From Anadara kagoshimensis (taxonomy: Eukaryota > Mollusca > Bivalvia > Arcoida > Arcidae): DNA of 64,000 nt. The notes below the pieces were generated by a model. The model was not told where the DNA came from, ran no database searches, and was given only the letters and a program-made list of their open reading frames with translations. The DNA is taken from positions 28,721,536 to 28,785,535 of the forward strand of contig CM037869.1 in the NCBI GenBank assembly GCA_021292105.1, read 5' to 3'. Shown here piece by piece: positions 22,389-32,400 of this stretch (position 1 is its first letter; each line of letters starts with the position of its first letter). The translations under genes and the position numbers were made by a program.

Positions 22389-23352
22389 AAAGAGGTATGG
22401 CGGGTTTGATGTGATTTTGTCCTAAATGGACCGTTTTTGGTTTTTGAAAAATAAAAGTATAAATATTCTTGCACTAAATTTATAAAGCAGCAGTATTTTA
22501 TTTGGCTTTTCAGATTTTGCCTCATACAAAGGTATATTTTATTGGTATTTTTCTTAATAAGCTCATCTTTGTGCTCTATTATGCTAAAAAATGAAAAATG
22601 AGGGGGTTTTCCCGTCTTTGATAATTATTTTCAAAGTGTTCTCCTAGGAAGACCATTTTTTATGTTATTGTTTCTGAAAATATTTTCAAAATGCAATCAT
22701 TACGAGTTTTCAAAAAATTGGTCCTCTTAGGAGAAAATGGTCAATTTTTGAAAATTAGGGAAAATTAAAACTGATCACTGCACATATAATTGGTGTTGCA
22801 TTTTAATTCGGCTGGCACTTAGTGCTGTGGTTAGCTCAGTCGGTAGCGAGGACGCTTTGCAACCTGTACGGCATGGGTTCAAATCCAACCCGGACACCTT
22901 TTAATTCTTCTTGTTTTTTTATTTTTTTTATTTTTATCTTTATAAAAACTGTTAGATTTTTCCTTTACAAATATTATTTTTTAAAAATGAGCATTATCTT
23001 CTTTAAAAACACTACTAGCAGATCAAGCCAGGTTACATTTTATACAATACATCTACGCATATCACCCGTGAATTCTTAGTGAAGCGTGATGTAAGTTAAT
23101 ACTTTATTGTTCAAGTGTTTCTGTTTATTGTATAAAGATAAAAAATGAAGATTATGGATGTTAAGGTTTGTTCAATACTTCGGTTCTTCAAGGAAAAACA
23201 AGTTTACACAAACAAAGCGCTTGTTTTTCATAAACCTGGTCTAATTATAGAACGCGAAATCGTCAGGTGTTTAAAAATACACCGTTACGTCATTCATCCA
23301 TTCAAGCAGGGGACAATGTGAAAAGCGCCTATCAAACCCGCCATACCTCTTT
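22389..23352. mobile_element. TIR element, 964 bp, non-autonomous
   Basis: A perfect 22-bp terminal inverted repeat (containing GAGGTATGGCGGGTTTGAT) lies at 22389-22410 and 23331-23352. The interior has no transposase frame. It includes a tRNA-like segment at 22822-22900. No clear target duplication is seen, so the superfamily is open. Confidence 0.6.
22820..22902 (+). repeat. tRNA-like pseudogene or SINE head
   Basis: It has A-box GGTTAGCTCAGTCGGTAG and B-box GGTTCAAATCC at tRNA spacing, but the two acceptor arms do not pair, so a working tRNA is unlikely. It is probably a SINE head inside the TIR element. Confidence 0.5.
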
Positions 23353-23444
23353 CACTCTTTTTCTTTCCTCCACCAACATTAACCTCGCGGTAGCGGTAGA
23401 ATTAAAACACTATTTCGCTAATCCTATTCATATTCCATGGTTTA

Positions 23445-23540
23445 GTGGTAATATTTCACTTCCCTGGTGGAAGTTCACATAACTTGTCAGGTTCAAAGAT
23501 ATTACTTCTGGGATTGTGATTTAGACATGAATTTGTATTT
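23445..23540 (+). mobile_element. RT-element 3' tail fragment
   Basis: It contains CACTTCCCTGGTGGAAGTTC followed by ACATAACTTGTCAGGTTCAA and the CTTCTGGGATTGTGATTTAG segment. Short, decayed tail. Confidence 0.65.
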
Positions 23541-23857
23541 TGTTATTGAGCATTTTATAATGAACATAATAATGTTTTCAGAATGTTCGCGTTGAAACGG
23601 TACTAGTAATATCTACTAGTTAATACGAGTTTTAGCTCACTTGAGCTGCAAACTGTCTTGTGGAGACTGGTTGTTACTTCATTCACTTGTATTGTTTTGG
23701 TGGCGTTGACTGTTGCCAAGTACGTTTTCAGTTAAAAATCAATCTTAAAATCAAATCTTAAAATTATCTAAATTTTCTTAATGAAGTGCACTACATATAA
23801 ATGAACAGTTTTTGTTTTTACTTTTCCGCTAATGTTTTCATCATTTATTAATGTAAA

Positions 23858-24195
23858 CCACTGTTTTAGCTCAGTTGGGAGCGTGCTCGCTACGTAAGCA
23901 GGAGGTCGTGTGGTAAAACTCCGATCGGGTTTGACCGAAGACTTGAAAGTGGGAAGTGACTGTTCTTTCGCTAAGCACTTGGCATTACCTAATCAAAGTC
24001 ACGGTCCTTTCCTATGGAAACTTAAAATAAACGAGGTCCCGTGTCATGGTAGGCATGACACGACAAAGAACCCTGCTGTATAGTGCCATCAGCGCCACCC
24101 ACAGGCAAAATTTCTGCACCTTCGCCTTTAGCTGGCAACGTCTCAATATAAGTGAAATATTCTTGACTGGGACGTTAAACACCATTACTCAATTC
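23858..24195 (+). mobile_element. tRNA-derived SINE
   Basis: Full-length family member with A-box-like TTTTAGCTCAGTTGGGAG, a decayed B-box, the central domain (GTGACTGTTCTTTCGC) and tail GGGACGTTAAACACCATTAC. The head has a small rearrangement around 23905-23920. Confidence 0.85.
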
Positions 24196-24359
24196 ATGTA
24201 ATTTTACAGTACATTTTGTAATGTGACTTGTTGGTAAAACAAGAGACCACCCTTGTTGCTTCTAGAACTTCAGATTTAGCAAAAACTAAATCAAAACGCG
24301 ATTTAACCGCCGAGCAACCATACATAAACTATCATGTAGGTGTAGGTAAGACATTTTTT

Positions 24360-24453
24360 TCTCATCTAACTTGAGGAGACTGTGGAGTGGATCAATGTGT
24401 TCAAGATTCTGTTAGTTGTATACTGGCGGTCTATTCAAGGATGGTAGAGTAAA
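24360..24453 (+). repeat. 134-bp tandem repeat, part interrupted by LINE C
   Basis: This is the same unit as at 26605-26912 (GTATACTGGCGGTCTATTCA, then AGGATGGTAGAGTAAA). It stops exactly at the LINE C insertion point and resumes after it. Confidence 0.8.
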
Positions 24454-24542
24454 TCAAATTTGACACCACCAAGCTACAACAGCCTGAGAGTAAGAGAGCA
24501 TTCTCCATCGCACTTAAAAACAGATTCCAGGTACTAGAGCAC

Positions 24543-24788
24543 ATGGAAGCAGTTGAGGATATCTGGGAAACAATGGAAAAGGGCTATATCGAAACTTCAA
24601 AGAACATTCTCGGAGTAAAGAAAAGAGGACATAAACCATGGATAAGTAAAGAGTCCTGGAAACTTGTTGATGAACGAAAACAAGTAAAACAGCAACTAAA
24701 CAACAGCAGATCCGAAAGATTGAAAGAGAACCTAAGATCAAAATATAGTAGAATAGACAGAGGTAAAGTCCAACATTCGAAAAGATAG
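24543..24788 (+). pseudogene. LINE C linker region, frameshifted from the RT
   Basis: Encodes a basic linker (KPWISKESWKLVDERKQVK) of the type preceding RT in LINE ORF2 proteins. The next frame opens at about 24760 and continues into the RT, so a one-base indel near 24755-24770 separates them. Confidence 0.7.
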
Positions 24789-24846
24789 AAGAAATTGGAC
24801 AGAAGACCTAATAGAAGAGGCAGAAACAGCAGCCAATAGTGGTCAT

Positions 24847-26592
24847 ATGAAAACAGTTTACGAGGTTACACGGGTGCTAAGTAATGAGAAGAGAACAGAA
24901 ACGTCAAAAATAAAAGACAGAGATGGGAACATTCTGAGCAGCCAGACTGAAATAAAGAACAGATGGAAAGAGCATTTCAGCAATGTCCTGAATCGACCTC
25001 AACCAGACGATCCATTAATAGCAGAAAATGACGACAACTTGATAGATGAGATAAACACAGGTGTCATAGAGAAAGATGAAATTATAAAGGCAATGAAAAA
25101 GCTTAAGAATGGAAAATCAGGAGGAATTGATGGTATAACAACTGAGATTCTAAAGGCAGATTTGACAACAACTGTAAAGTATCTCGAAAAACTGTTTACA
25201 GCTATATGGAACAAAGAAACAATACCAGATGACTGGAACAAAGGATTGATTGTAAAAATCCCGAAAAAGGGCGACAAGTCAATATGCGACAATTACAGAG
25301 GCATAACCCTACTATCAGTGCCAAGCAAGATCTTCTCTAGAGTGATCAGTCAAAGAATACAAAATGGAATAGATGACAAACTGCGAGAAGAACAAGCTGG
25401 ATTCAGAAAGGGGAGAAATACCACTGAACAACTGTTTACACTTAGAAACATTCTTGAACAGTGTAATGAATGGAATGCACCACTATTCATCAACTTCGTC
25501 GACTTTGAAAAGGCGTTCGACTCAATTCACAGAGACAGCCTATGGTCCATCATGAAACACTATGGCATACCAGAAAAATTAATCAAGATGATAAAGCTGC
25601 TTTATGACACCTTCCAGTGTTCTGTAATAGTTGATGGTGAGGAAACAGAGTGGTTCAGAGTAACAACTGGTGTGAAACAAGGCTGCACTATGTCCGGATT
25701 CCTATTCCTACTCGTCATCGACTACATCATGAAGAAGACAACCGAAAGGGAACCAACTGGATTAAGGTGGAAGTTTACAACTAAACTTGAAGACTTAGAT
25801 TTTGCCGACGATCTGGCACTCCCGTCATCAAAATACCAAGACATTCAAAGCAAAACTCAAAAACTACATGAAAATGCAAAGCAGGTCGGCCTTAAAATAA
25901 ACGCCAGTAAAACTAAAGTAATGAGGCTCAACACCACCATACAAGACCCAGTAAAAATAGGCGATCAACAAATAGAAGATGTAGAGACTTTCACTTATTT
26001 AGGGGGCATTGTAACAACAGAAGGAGGGTGCGATCAGGATATAAACAGTAGATTAGGAAAAGCAAAACAACAGTTTAGACGATTAAAGAAGATTTGGACC
26101 ACCTCAAAATTTTCAATCCAAACAAAGATACGATTGTTTAACAGCTTGGTTGTATCAGTACTCACCTACGGAAGCGAAACTTGGAAAACCACAGAAAGAG
26201 ACAAGAAAAAGCTGGACACATTTCAAAACAGGTGCTTGAGAAACATACTTCGAGTCAGATGGCCAGATAAAATAACAAATAAAGAGCTCCATGAAAGAAC
26301 AAATACTAAAAACATCAGTGCAACCATAATGATTAGAAAGTGGAAATGGATTGGGCATATCCTCCGATTCAACAGCAGTAAGAGGATATGCACAACAGCC
26401 CTTACATGGCATCCGGAGGGCAGAAGGAAAGTAGGTCGGGCAAAAACAACATGGAGGAGAGCAACAGAGCAGGAAAGAGACCAACTGGGATGGACCACAT
26501 GGGCACAGGCAAGAGTAGCAGCAAAAGACCGGCCAAATTGGAAGAGGTGTATCGGGACCTTATGTGCCAATGGGCACGAAGAGGATAGGTGA
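24847..26592 (+). CDS. LINE C reverse transcriptase, 581 residues
   Basis: RT motifs in order: NGKSGGIDGITTEILKA (about residue 90), NYRGITLLSVPSKI (about 150), FVDFEKAFDSIHRD (motif A, about 220), GVKQGCTMSGFLF (motif B, about 280), LDFADDLAL (motif C, FADD, about 320), then the thumb segment YLGGIVTTEGG and VLTYGSETW. The reading frame actually opens upstream of the first ATG. It would copy element RNA at the target site, but lacks endonuclease. The clade is uncertain; RTE- or I-related are options. Confidence 0.85.
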   Translation: MKTVYEVTRVLSNEKRTETSKIKDRDGNILSSQTEIKNRWKEHFSNVLNRPQPDDPLIAENDDNLIDEINTGVIEKDEIIKAMKKLKNGKSGGIDGITTEILKADLTTTVKYLEKLFTAIWNKETIPDDWNKGLIVKIPKKGDKSICDNYRGITLLSVPSKIFSRVISQRIQNGIDDKLREEQAGFRKGRNTTEQLFTLRNILEQCNEWNAPLFINFVDFEKAFDSIHRDSLWSIMKHYGIPEKLIKMIKLLYDTFQCSVIVDGEETEWFRVTTGVKQGCTMSGFLFLLVIDYIMKKTTEREPTGLRWKFTTKLEDLDFADDLALPSSKYQDIQSKTQKLHENAKQVGLKINASKTKVMRLNTTIQDPVKIGDQQIEDVETFTYLGGIVTTEGGCDQDINSRLGKAKQQFRRLKKIWTTSKFSIQTKIRLFNSLVVSVLTYGSETWKTTERDKKKLDTFQNRCLRNILRVRWPDKITNKELHERTNTKNISATIMIRKWKWIGHILRFNSSKRICTTALTWHPEGRRKVGRAKTTWRRATEQERDQLGWTTWAQARVAAKDRPNWKRCIGTLCANGHEEDR

Positions 26593-26604
26593 GGTGAGAG
26601 TAAA

Positions 26605-26912
26605 CCGCAGTGACCGGATAGTGCCAGCTATCTTCGCAAATTTTTTCTCATTTAACTTAGGAGAGGTTGGAGTGGAACAATGGGTTCAAGATTCTCGTAG
26701 TTTTATACTGGCGGTCTATTCAAGGATGGTAGAGTAAACCGCAGTGACCGGATAGTGCCACCTATCTTCGCAATTTTTTTCTCATTTAACTTAGGAGAGG
26801 TTGGAGTGGAAAAATGGGTTCAAGATTCTCGTAGTTGTATACTGGCGGTCTATTCAAGGATGGTAGAGTAAACCGCAGTGACCGGATAGTGCCACCTATC
26901 TTCGCAAAAAAT
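26605..26912 (+). repeat. 134-bp tandem repeat, downstream part
   Basis: CCGCAGTGACCGGATAGTGC starts at 26605, 26739 and 26873, exactly 134 bp apart. Each unit includes TTTAACTTAGGAGAGGTTGG and TACTGGCGGTCTATTCAAGG. Units differ by only a few bases, so the expansion is recent. Confidence 0.85.
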
Positions 26913-26914
26913 AC

Positions 26915-28285
26915 TTTCTTCCAATAAGGTCAATCCAAGCGTGGTTGTATACATAATTATACAATTTCCTTTTTTAATGTGTCTACATGTTATTAAAACA
27001 TTTTGAAGGTGCTACAATTTCTTGCCAAATTATTGAATTATCGTATTAGAGCAAATCAGTTCACAGTAAGGAAAAACAAACCTCCTATAACAGATCATTA
27101 ATTTATTCTCTTTATTCTCTTTTTACATCACAAAACGTTTTGATTATTATTATTATTTAACCATACAAGTGATCTCCCTTCTATAAACATTCACAAGTTG
27201 TAAATTGGAGGGAAAATACGTCTTACAGCGTTATCAAATAGTCCAAATGATAAAAGTGGATGTACAAATTGAACCGTTTGATGCAATAGCGGTCATGATC
27301 ACGAAGGATCGTCAGTGGAAACAAAAACATCGTACGGTAGTGATAATACAGCCAAATCTGCCTTAAAAGCCACCTCTAGGTAAGGATCACTTGCTTTTAA
27401 AGACCACTTTCACTGGTTCCCTTTGGTGGCATATATAGACAGGAATGTTTTTAACATATGAACATTTAACATACGGTTTTCATGAAAGAAATTTGTTCGA
27501 ACCTTTATTTTGTATTAAGGATTTATATACAAACTCCTAATTATAAGAAATAAGAACAATGTTTAGGTTCCCAAACAAGCCAATGTAACATAACACCAAA
27601 CAAGACTACTAGGTATTTTATCGAAAAATAATTAAATTCTCCTTTGTTTTAAGCATTTTGATCGATCATATTTTTCTGTTACGTTTTCATGAATGGATTG
27701 GCTCTCAGTGACGTCATTTTTATTATGGATGATGCACAGAGGCATTTGAATTCCTAGCCATAGCGATGCTATTTTTTACTTTAAATTGTTGATTTGTTGT
27801 TGAAAAAAGTTCTAAAAATTGAATATGCAAATTATGTTATGTGTGCAATGTCCTATACTTTTATAGTTCAATAACAAAAAGAAAAATTAACTTCATTCCT
27901 TAATAATGATCAAACATCTCTATTAACATGAAGATATAAAATGGATCTAACAGAAATTTCCATCGCAACAAGAAGCAATTCTTGGCATTTACGAAATCTT
28001 CATCATATCAGCCATTGACAACTAATAGTACAACATCATGGAAAATTGCTGGCTTTTACAGAAATCGCCAAAACATCGGCTCTCTGTAGCTCTGTTAAAC
28101 AAAAATGAATCTAAACTTACAAGCAAAAAAACGTAATTATAGTATCTTGCATTGTTTGTATTAGAACTGACACATATTGAAAATAGCATATTTGGTGGTT
28201 GCATTTTAGTTAATTTAAATATACTTGATGAGACGCACCAGTTGATGCTATCAATGCCCGATTTTTCGGAATTACTTTTTAAAAT
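26915..28285. other. No gene recognised; one possible dispersed repeat
   Basis: No supported exon. Around 27370-27450 the phrase TTTAAAGACCACTTTCACTG, then TCCCTTTGGTGGCATATATA, resembles a repeat I recall from molluscs. Only one copy is in this window. Confidence 0.35.
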
Positions 28286-28291
28286 ATTTCA

Positions 28292-28585
28292 AACCTAGGC
28301 TTATCAAAGTCCTCAAAAGATTTTATGGCCGTAATCACAATGTTGATAAATATTATGTTTCTGGCTAAATGTGATATCCCATATTTCCATGTTCGTTTCA
28401 TTCCCGCTTTTAAATACACGCGTGTAGCTAGCTAATCAAGAGGTGCTTACCTTCCGGAGGACCCGGTCTCGCTTATATGGTGTAAGTTCACGTGTTTAAT
28501 TTAATTTGTTAGATTCAAAGTTTTCACTTTGCTTTTAATTGTGTTCGGTCATGGATTAGTATGTTTGTTTTTGATCAATCAGAAG
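28292..28585 (+). mobile_element. RT-element 3' end fragment
   Basis: It runs from AGGCTTATCAAAGTCCTC through GGTGCTTACCTTCCGGAGGA to the GGATTAGTATGTTTGTTTTT end. The terminal coding part is degraded. Confidence 0.7.
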
Positions 28586-28734
28586 TTAATGACTGATACA
28601 TCTTCTTATTTGAGATTTAGATAATCGGACATATTCATACATGTTTAATGTATTTATCAATTATTTTAAGAGATGAAATGGAAATTTGTTACATAAAAAT
28701 TATATTTTAATGGTATTTGATGCCCTTAGTATAT

Positions 28735-29060
28735 CTACAATAAGGTAGGTCAGTGGTAGAGTACTCCCTTCGTATGTAGAGGTGGGTTTGAACCCCGGCC
28801 GGGTCTGACCAATACCTAAAATAGGTAGTGACTGTATTTTCGCGAAGCACTCGGCATTCAGAAATAAAAGTCACGAGGTCCTTCGGAAGGGGCCTAAAAA
28901 ACCGATGATCCGTGTCACGGGTACATTAAAGAACACGCCCTGTACATTGCCCTGAGCGCACTGAAAAGGTCGAAATTTCTGCTACATCACTTTTAGTTGG
29001 TGCAGTCTCGATTTAATTGAAATGTTCTTGACTTGGACGTAAAACCCTATTCAACCAATC
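28735..29060 (+). mobile_element. tRNA-derived SINE, diverged
   Basis: Head with GGTCAGTGGTAGAGTA and B-box GGTTTGAACCC, central domain TAGTGACTGTATTTTCGCG, and tail TTCTTGACTTGGACGTAAAA. More substitutions than the copy at 7537, so older. Confidence 0.8.
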
Positions 29061-29164
29061 TTTTGTATATTTAATTAGTTTCATGGATTGGTTTCACTTG
29101 CCGAAGGTGTTTTTCTTCTTGCTTTTTTCATCTCGGACCTGACTGCTTTCATATAATTAACAAA

Positions 29165-29262
29165 CAAACAAACTACTCAATGCCAAAATCAAAATCCAGA
29201 AGCAAAGTAAAAACTTTTGAAACTGAAAAATTAGGTTCAACAAGGGAACCGAGGCAGGGTGG
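29165..29262 (-). mobile_element. RT-element 3' tail fragment
   Basis: Minus-strand tail with AAGTTTTTACTTTGCTTCTG and the preceding CCTCGGTTCCC part. A SINE 3'-end scrap (TTTTGACATGGACGTAAAAC) follows at 29270-29310. Confidence 0.6.
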
Positions 29263-29316
29263 CAAATGAAAGAATTTTGACATGGACGTAAAACTTCATT
29301 ACTGTACTTAACATAC

Positions 29317-29477
29317 CTGTCGCAGAATGACAATATGTGCTGAATGGTGAGTACGTAAAAGCTGGAGAATACGCTGGATAATCCCATACACAGGGGTTAC
29401 TTTCTGACACTGCCATCCAACCATTGTCAACATTACAACCACCGTGATTCCTCTGTATGTAAAACATCCTTTTTCCA
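29317..29477 (-). CDS. Sushi-type gene, exon with YIQRNHGGC...NGWM
   Basis: Acceptor ATCACAG before TGGAAAAAGG and donor ACAG|GTATGT. It encodes GKRMFYIQRNHGGCNVDNGW and continues MAVSESNPCVWDYP with four Cys. It starts in phase 2 to match the previous exon and ends in phase 1, so another exon must follow; I did not find it. Confidence 0.7.
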
Positions 29478-32400
29478 CTGTGATGTTATATAAAATGAAG
29501 AAAACAAATTCATTTACAAAACGATACCCAAAATACAAATGATCACTTTGGTAGCTCAGTTGGTAGAGTACTCGCTCCGTAATTTGGAGGTCAGAGGTTT
29601 GAGTACCGATCGGCATTACGAAATGAAAGTCATGGTTCTTTTGGATGAGAACTTAATTAATCGAGGTCCCGTGTCGCGGTGGGGTTGGTATGATAAAGAA
29701 CTCTGTGGTGTAATGCCATCAGCACAAAATTTCTGCACCTTCGCCTATAGATGGCGACGTATCAATATAAGTGAAATAATCTTGATTGGAAAAACACAAT
29801 TATTCAATTCAACTACCCTTTCGGAGCACCATGGCTCTCTTTACTGGTTGAAGTTCGTATTAAAACTCATTTTCCAGCTTCAAATCTTTTACCTCCCTTT
29901 GCTATTGTGATTTGGACATGGATTGGTATATTTTTAATTTAAAGGTAGATCGACACCATATGCATGGTTCTCGATTTGAAATGTCTGCTTTTATGTTTGT
30001 AACTGTGACATGCATGTGATCTTCAGCGCCTTTCGAATTTAATACCGTCGAACAAAATATCAAATATATATATATTCTCACCTAAAACCATCAAAACCAA
30101 AATAAAGGATTGTTTGTCCGACATATATATCTGTCCATCCTGATGATATATATTGATTTAAGCTAAACCAAGATATACTTGTAGTACCAGCACCATAGAA
30201 ATGTACATTTGCTTTAAGAACGCCAAGTTTATACATCTCTATCTTTACCTGAAATAAGCAATTCAGTGAATTAGGATCCAACGCAAGCAGATTCTTTTTT
30301 TTTTTAGTAATTTGCAATTATGTTCAAAGGGCCATAACTCCGAAGGAGAATAAACAAACCAAATCGGGTTAACGATATAAGCATTTTCTATCTATGTATA
30401 TACTTTGTACCAAGTTTCGTAAAAAATTGCTTCATGGTTTTGAAGAATTATCGCAGACAAGAATTTTGGACTGATGGAAAGAAGGACTAAACTCGAATTT
30501 AATATCCCCATCTATATCAAATAGAAATATCTATGTAGCGTGGCTTGCTAAATTGATTTTTCCAATGAGGGAAAAACACAGGTCATATTAGTATTATTAT
30601 TTCTAAATCTGTTTTAGTTTTGCAACACTTGACAGCCGTTTCGGAATACAAATCCTTATCAGTAGTATTTTGGGACAAAAATTGTGTATTTTGTATTGTC
30701 TCCTTGACACGGATAACATATAGGCCGGGCAAAATCTAATGGAAACGAGTTGACACGGATAACATATAGGCCAGACACAATCCAATGGCAACGAGTTCAC
30801 ACGAATAACATATAGACCGGACGCAATCCAATGGCAACGAGTTGACACGGATAACATATAGGCCGTACGCAATCCAATGGCAACGAGTCGACACGGATTA
30901 CATATAGGCCGGACACAATCCAATGGCAACGAGTCGACACGGATAACTTATAGGCCAGACACAATCCGATGGCAACGAGTTGACACGGATAACATAAAGA
31001 CCGGACACAATCTGACAACGAGTTGAGACGGATAACATATAGGCCAGACAACGAGTTGACACGGATAACATATAAGCCAGACGCAATCCAATGGCAACGA
31101 TTCTGTTTTGCGTAATAGGTGTGACAGGTATACAAACATTCGTAATGATATATTATATAATCGATACGTCAGTCGTTGTTGATAGATGTCAGTCCCCTAT
31201 TTACAAAAATAAACTGGTCCAAAAACATAAACACTCTTCCATCAGATCGTATTGACAAACAACATTGACCTGTCCGTTTGAACTTTCAATAGGAATACTT
31301 ATATAGAAGAATCCACTTAATACATATGCCATCAGATCGTACAAACAACAATGACCTGTCCGTTTGAACTTTCAAAAGGAATTCTTATATAGAAGAATCC
31401 ACCTAATATATTTTTATAAGCACTCTGCCATCAGATCGTATTGACAAACAAAATTGACTTGTCCGTTTAAACTTTTAATAGGAATACTTATATAGAAGAA
31501 TCCACCTGATACATTTTATAAGCACTCTGCCATCAGATCGTATTGACAAACATTAATCTGTCCTTTTGAACTTTCAATAGGAATACTCATATACAAGGAT
31601 CCACCGGTACCTGTTTAGTGTTCTCATTATGTATGCAAAGTAAACCAGTGTGATCCCTATACATGAATGAATTCGTCCGTAATAAATATATAAATAAAGG
31701 TCAAATGGACAGGTCAAAATATTTTGCCTATACACGGCCTTTACGGAATTTCTAAATGTTGGGGTATACAAACTTTTGTGATGATATATCATATAATCGA
31801 TACGTCAGTCGTTGTTGATAGATCAGTCCCCTATTTACAACAATAAATGGTCCAAACACATATAGTCCAAGAGATCATGGCTAAAATCCGGGTGAACGAG
31901 GCCAAAAGGTTTGAAGGTTGATTCTTGTAGGAAAATGTCCCTAGTTACTGAAAACCCATTTCTTACGCGTCAAATCGTTTCCGATTTTTTAATCAGAAAC
32001 AGTTTTTGAAGAAAAGCCTCTGCAAATGTTAAATTTTGGTAAAAAATAAAAATTCCAGATTTTGAAGCATTTTGTGGCAAAAACAACACAAAAATGTTCA
32101 TTCTATCTTTCATTGTGGACACACGATAGATTAAAATGCAAAACATCCTGACAGTTTTCCGATTTTGTGTCAAAATTTTAAAATAAGCGATAAAATCGAT
32201 GCTGTAAACTGCGTTTTTATCATATCTACCGTCTTTCGATTCTTGTAAATCTGTTGTTTATGCATTAAATATGACAAACTATATATTTTTATAAAGCCTT
32301 GGTAGTGCTGTAGATAAAAATGTTACAAAACTTCGGAAATATGGAACCTTAATACCGTAGCAAATTTTTATGTTTCCCCTACCCCAAAAATACGAAAATG

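Larger units (their letters stand above)
24454..26596 (+). mobile_element. LINE C, 5'-truncated non-LTR retrotransposon
   Basis: Flanked by an 8-bp duplication AGAGTAAA (24446-24453 and 26597-26604) inside a tandem-repeat unit that reads continuously if the element is removed. The 5' end falls between endonuclease and RT, so endonuclease is absent. The 3' end is only 4 nt after the stop codon, with no poly-A tail. Confidence 0.85.

Noticed and set aside
22820..22902. Functional tRNA gene
   Set aside because: A- and B-boxes are present but the acceptor stem does not pair.
28000..28040. Last exon of the Sushi-type gene ending ADMMKIS
   Set aside because: The peptide is tempting, but the only acceptor would join in the wrong phase and an in-frame stop lies directly upstream.
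30603..31139. Long minus-strand frames with repeated VIRVNSL-type peptides
   Set aside because: They are reads through the 46-bp minisatellite in successive frames. No splice or start context and no domain.
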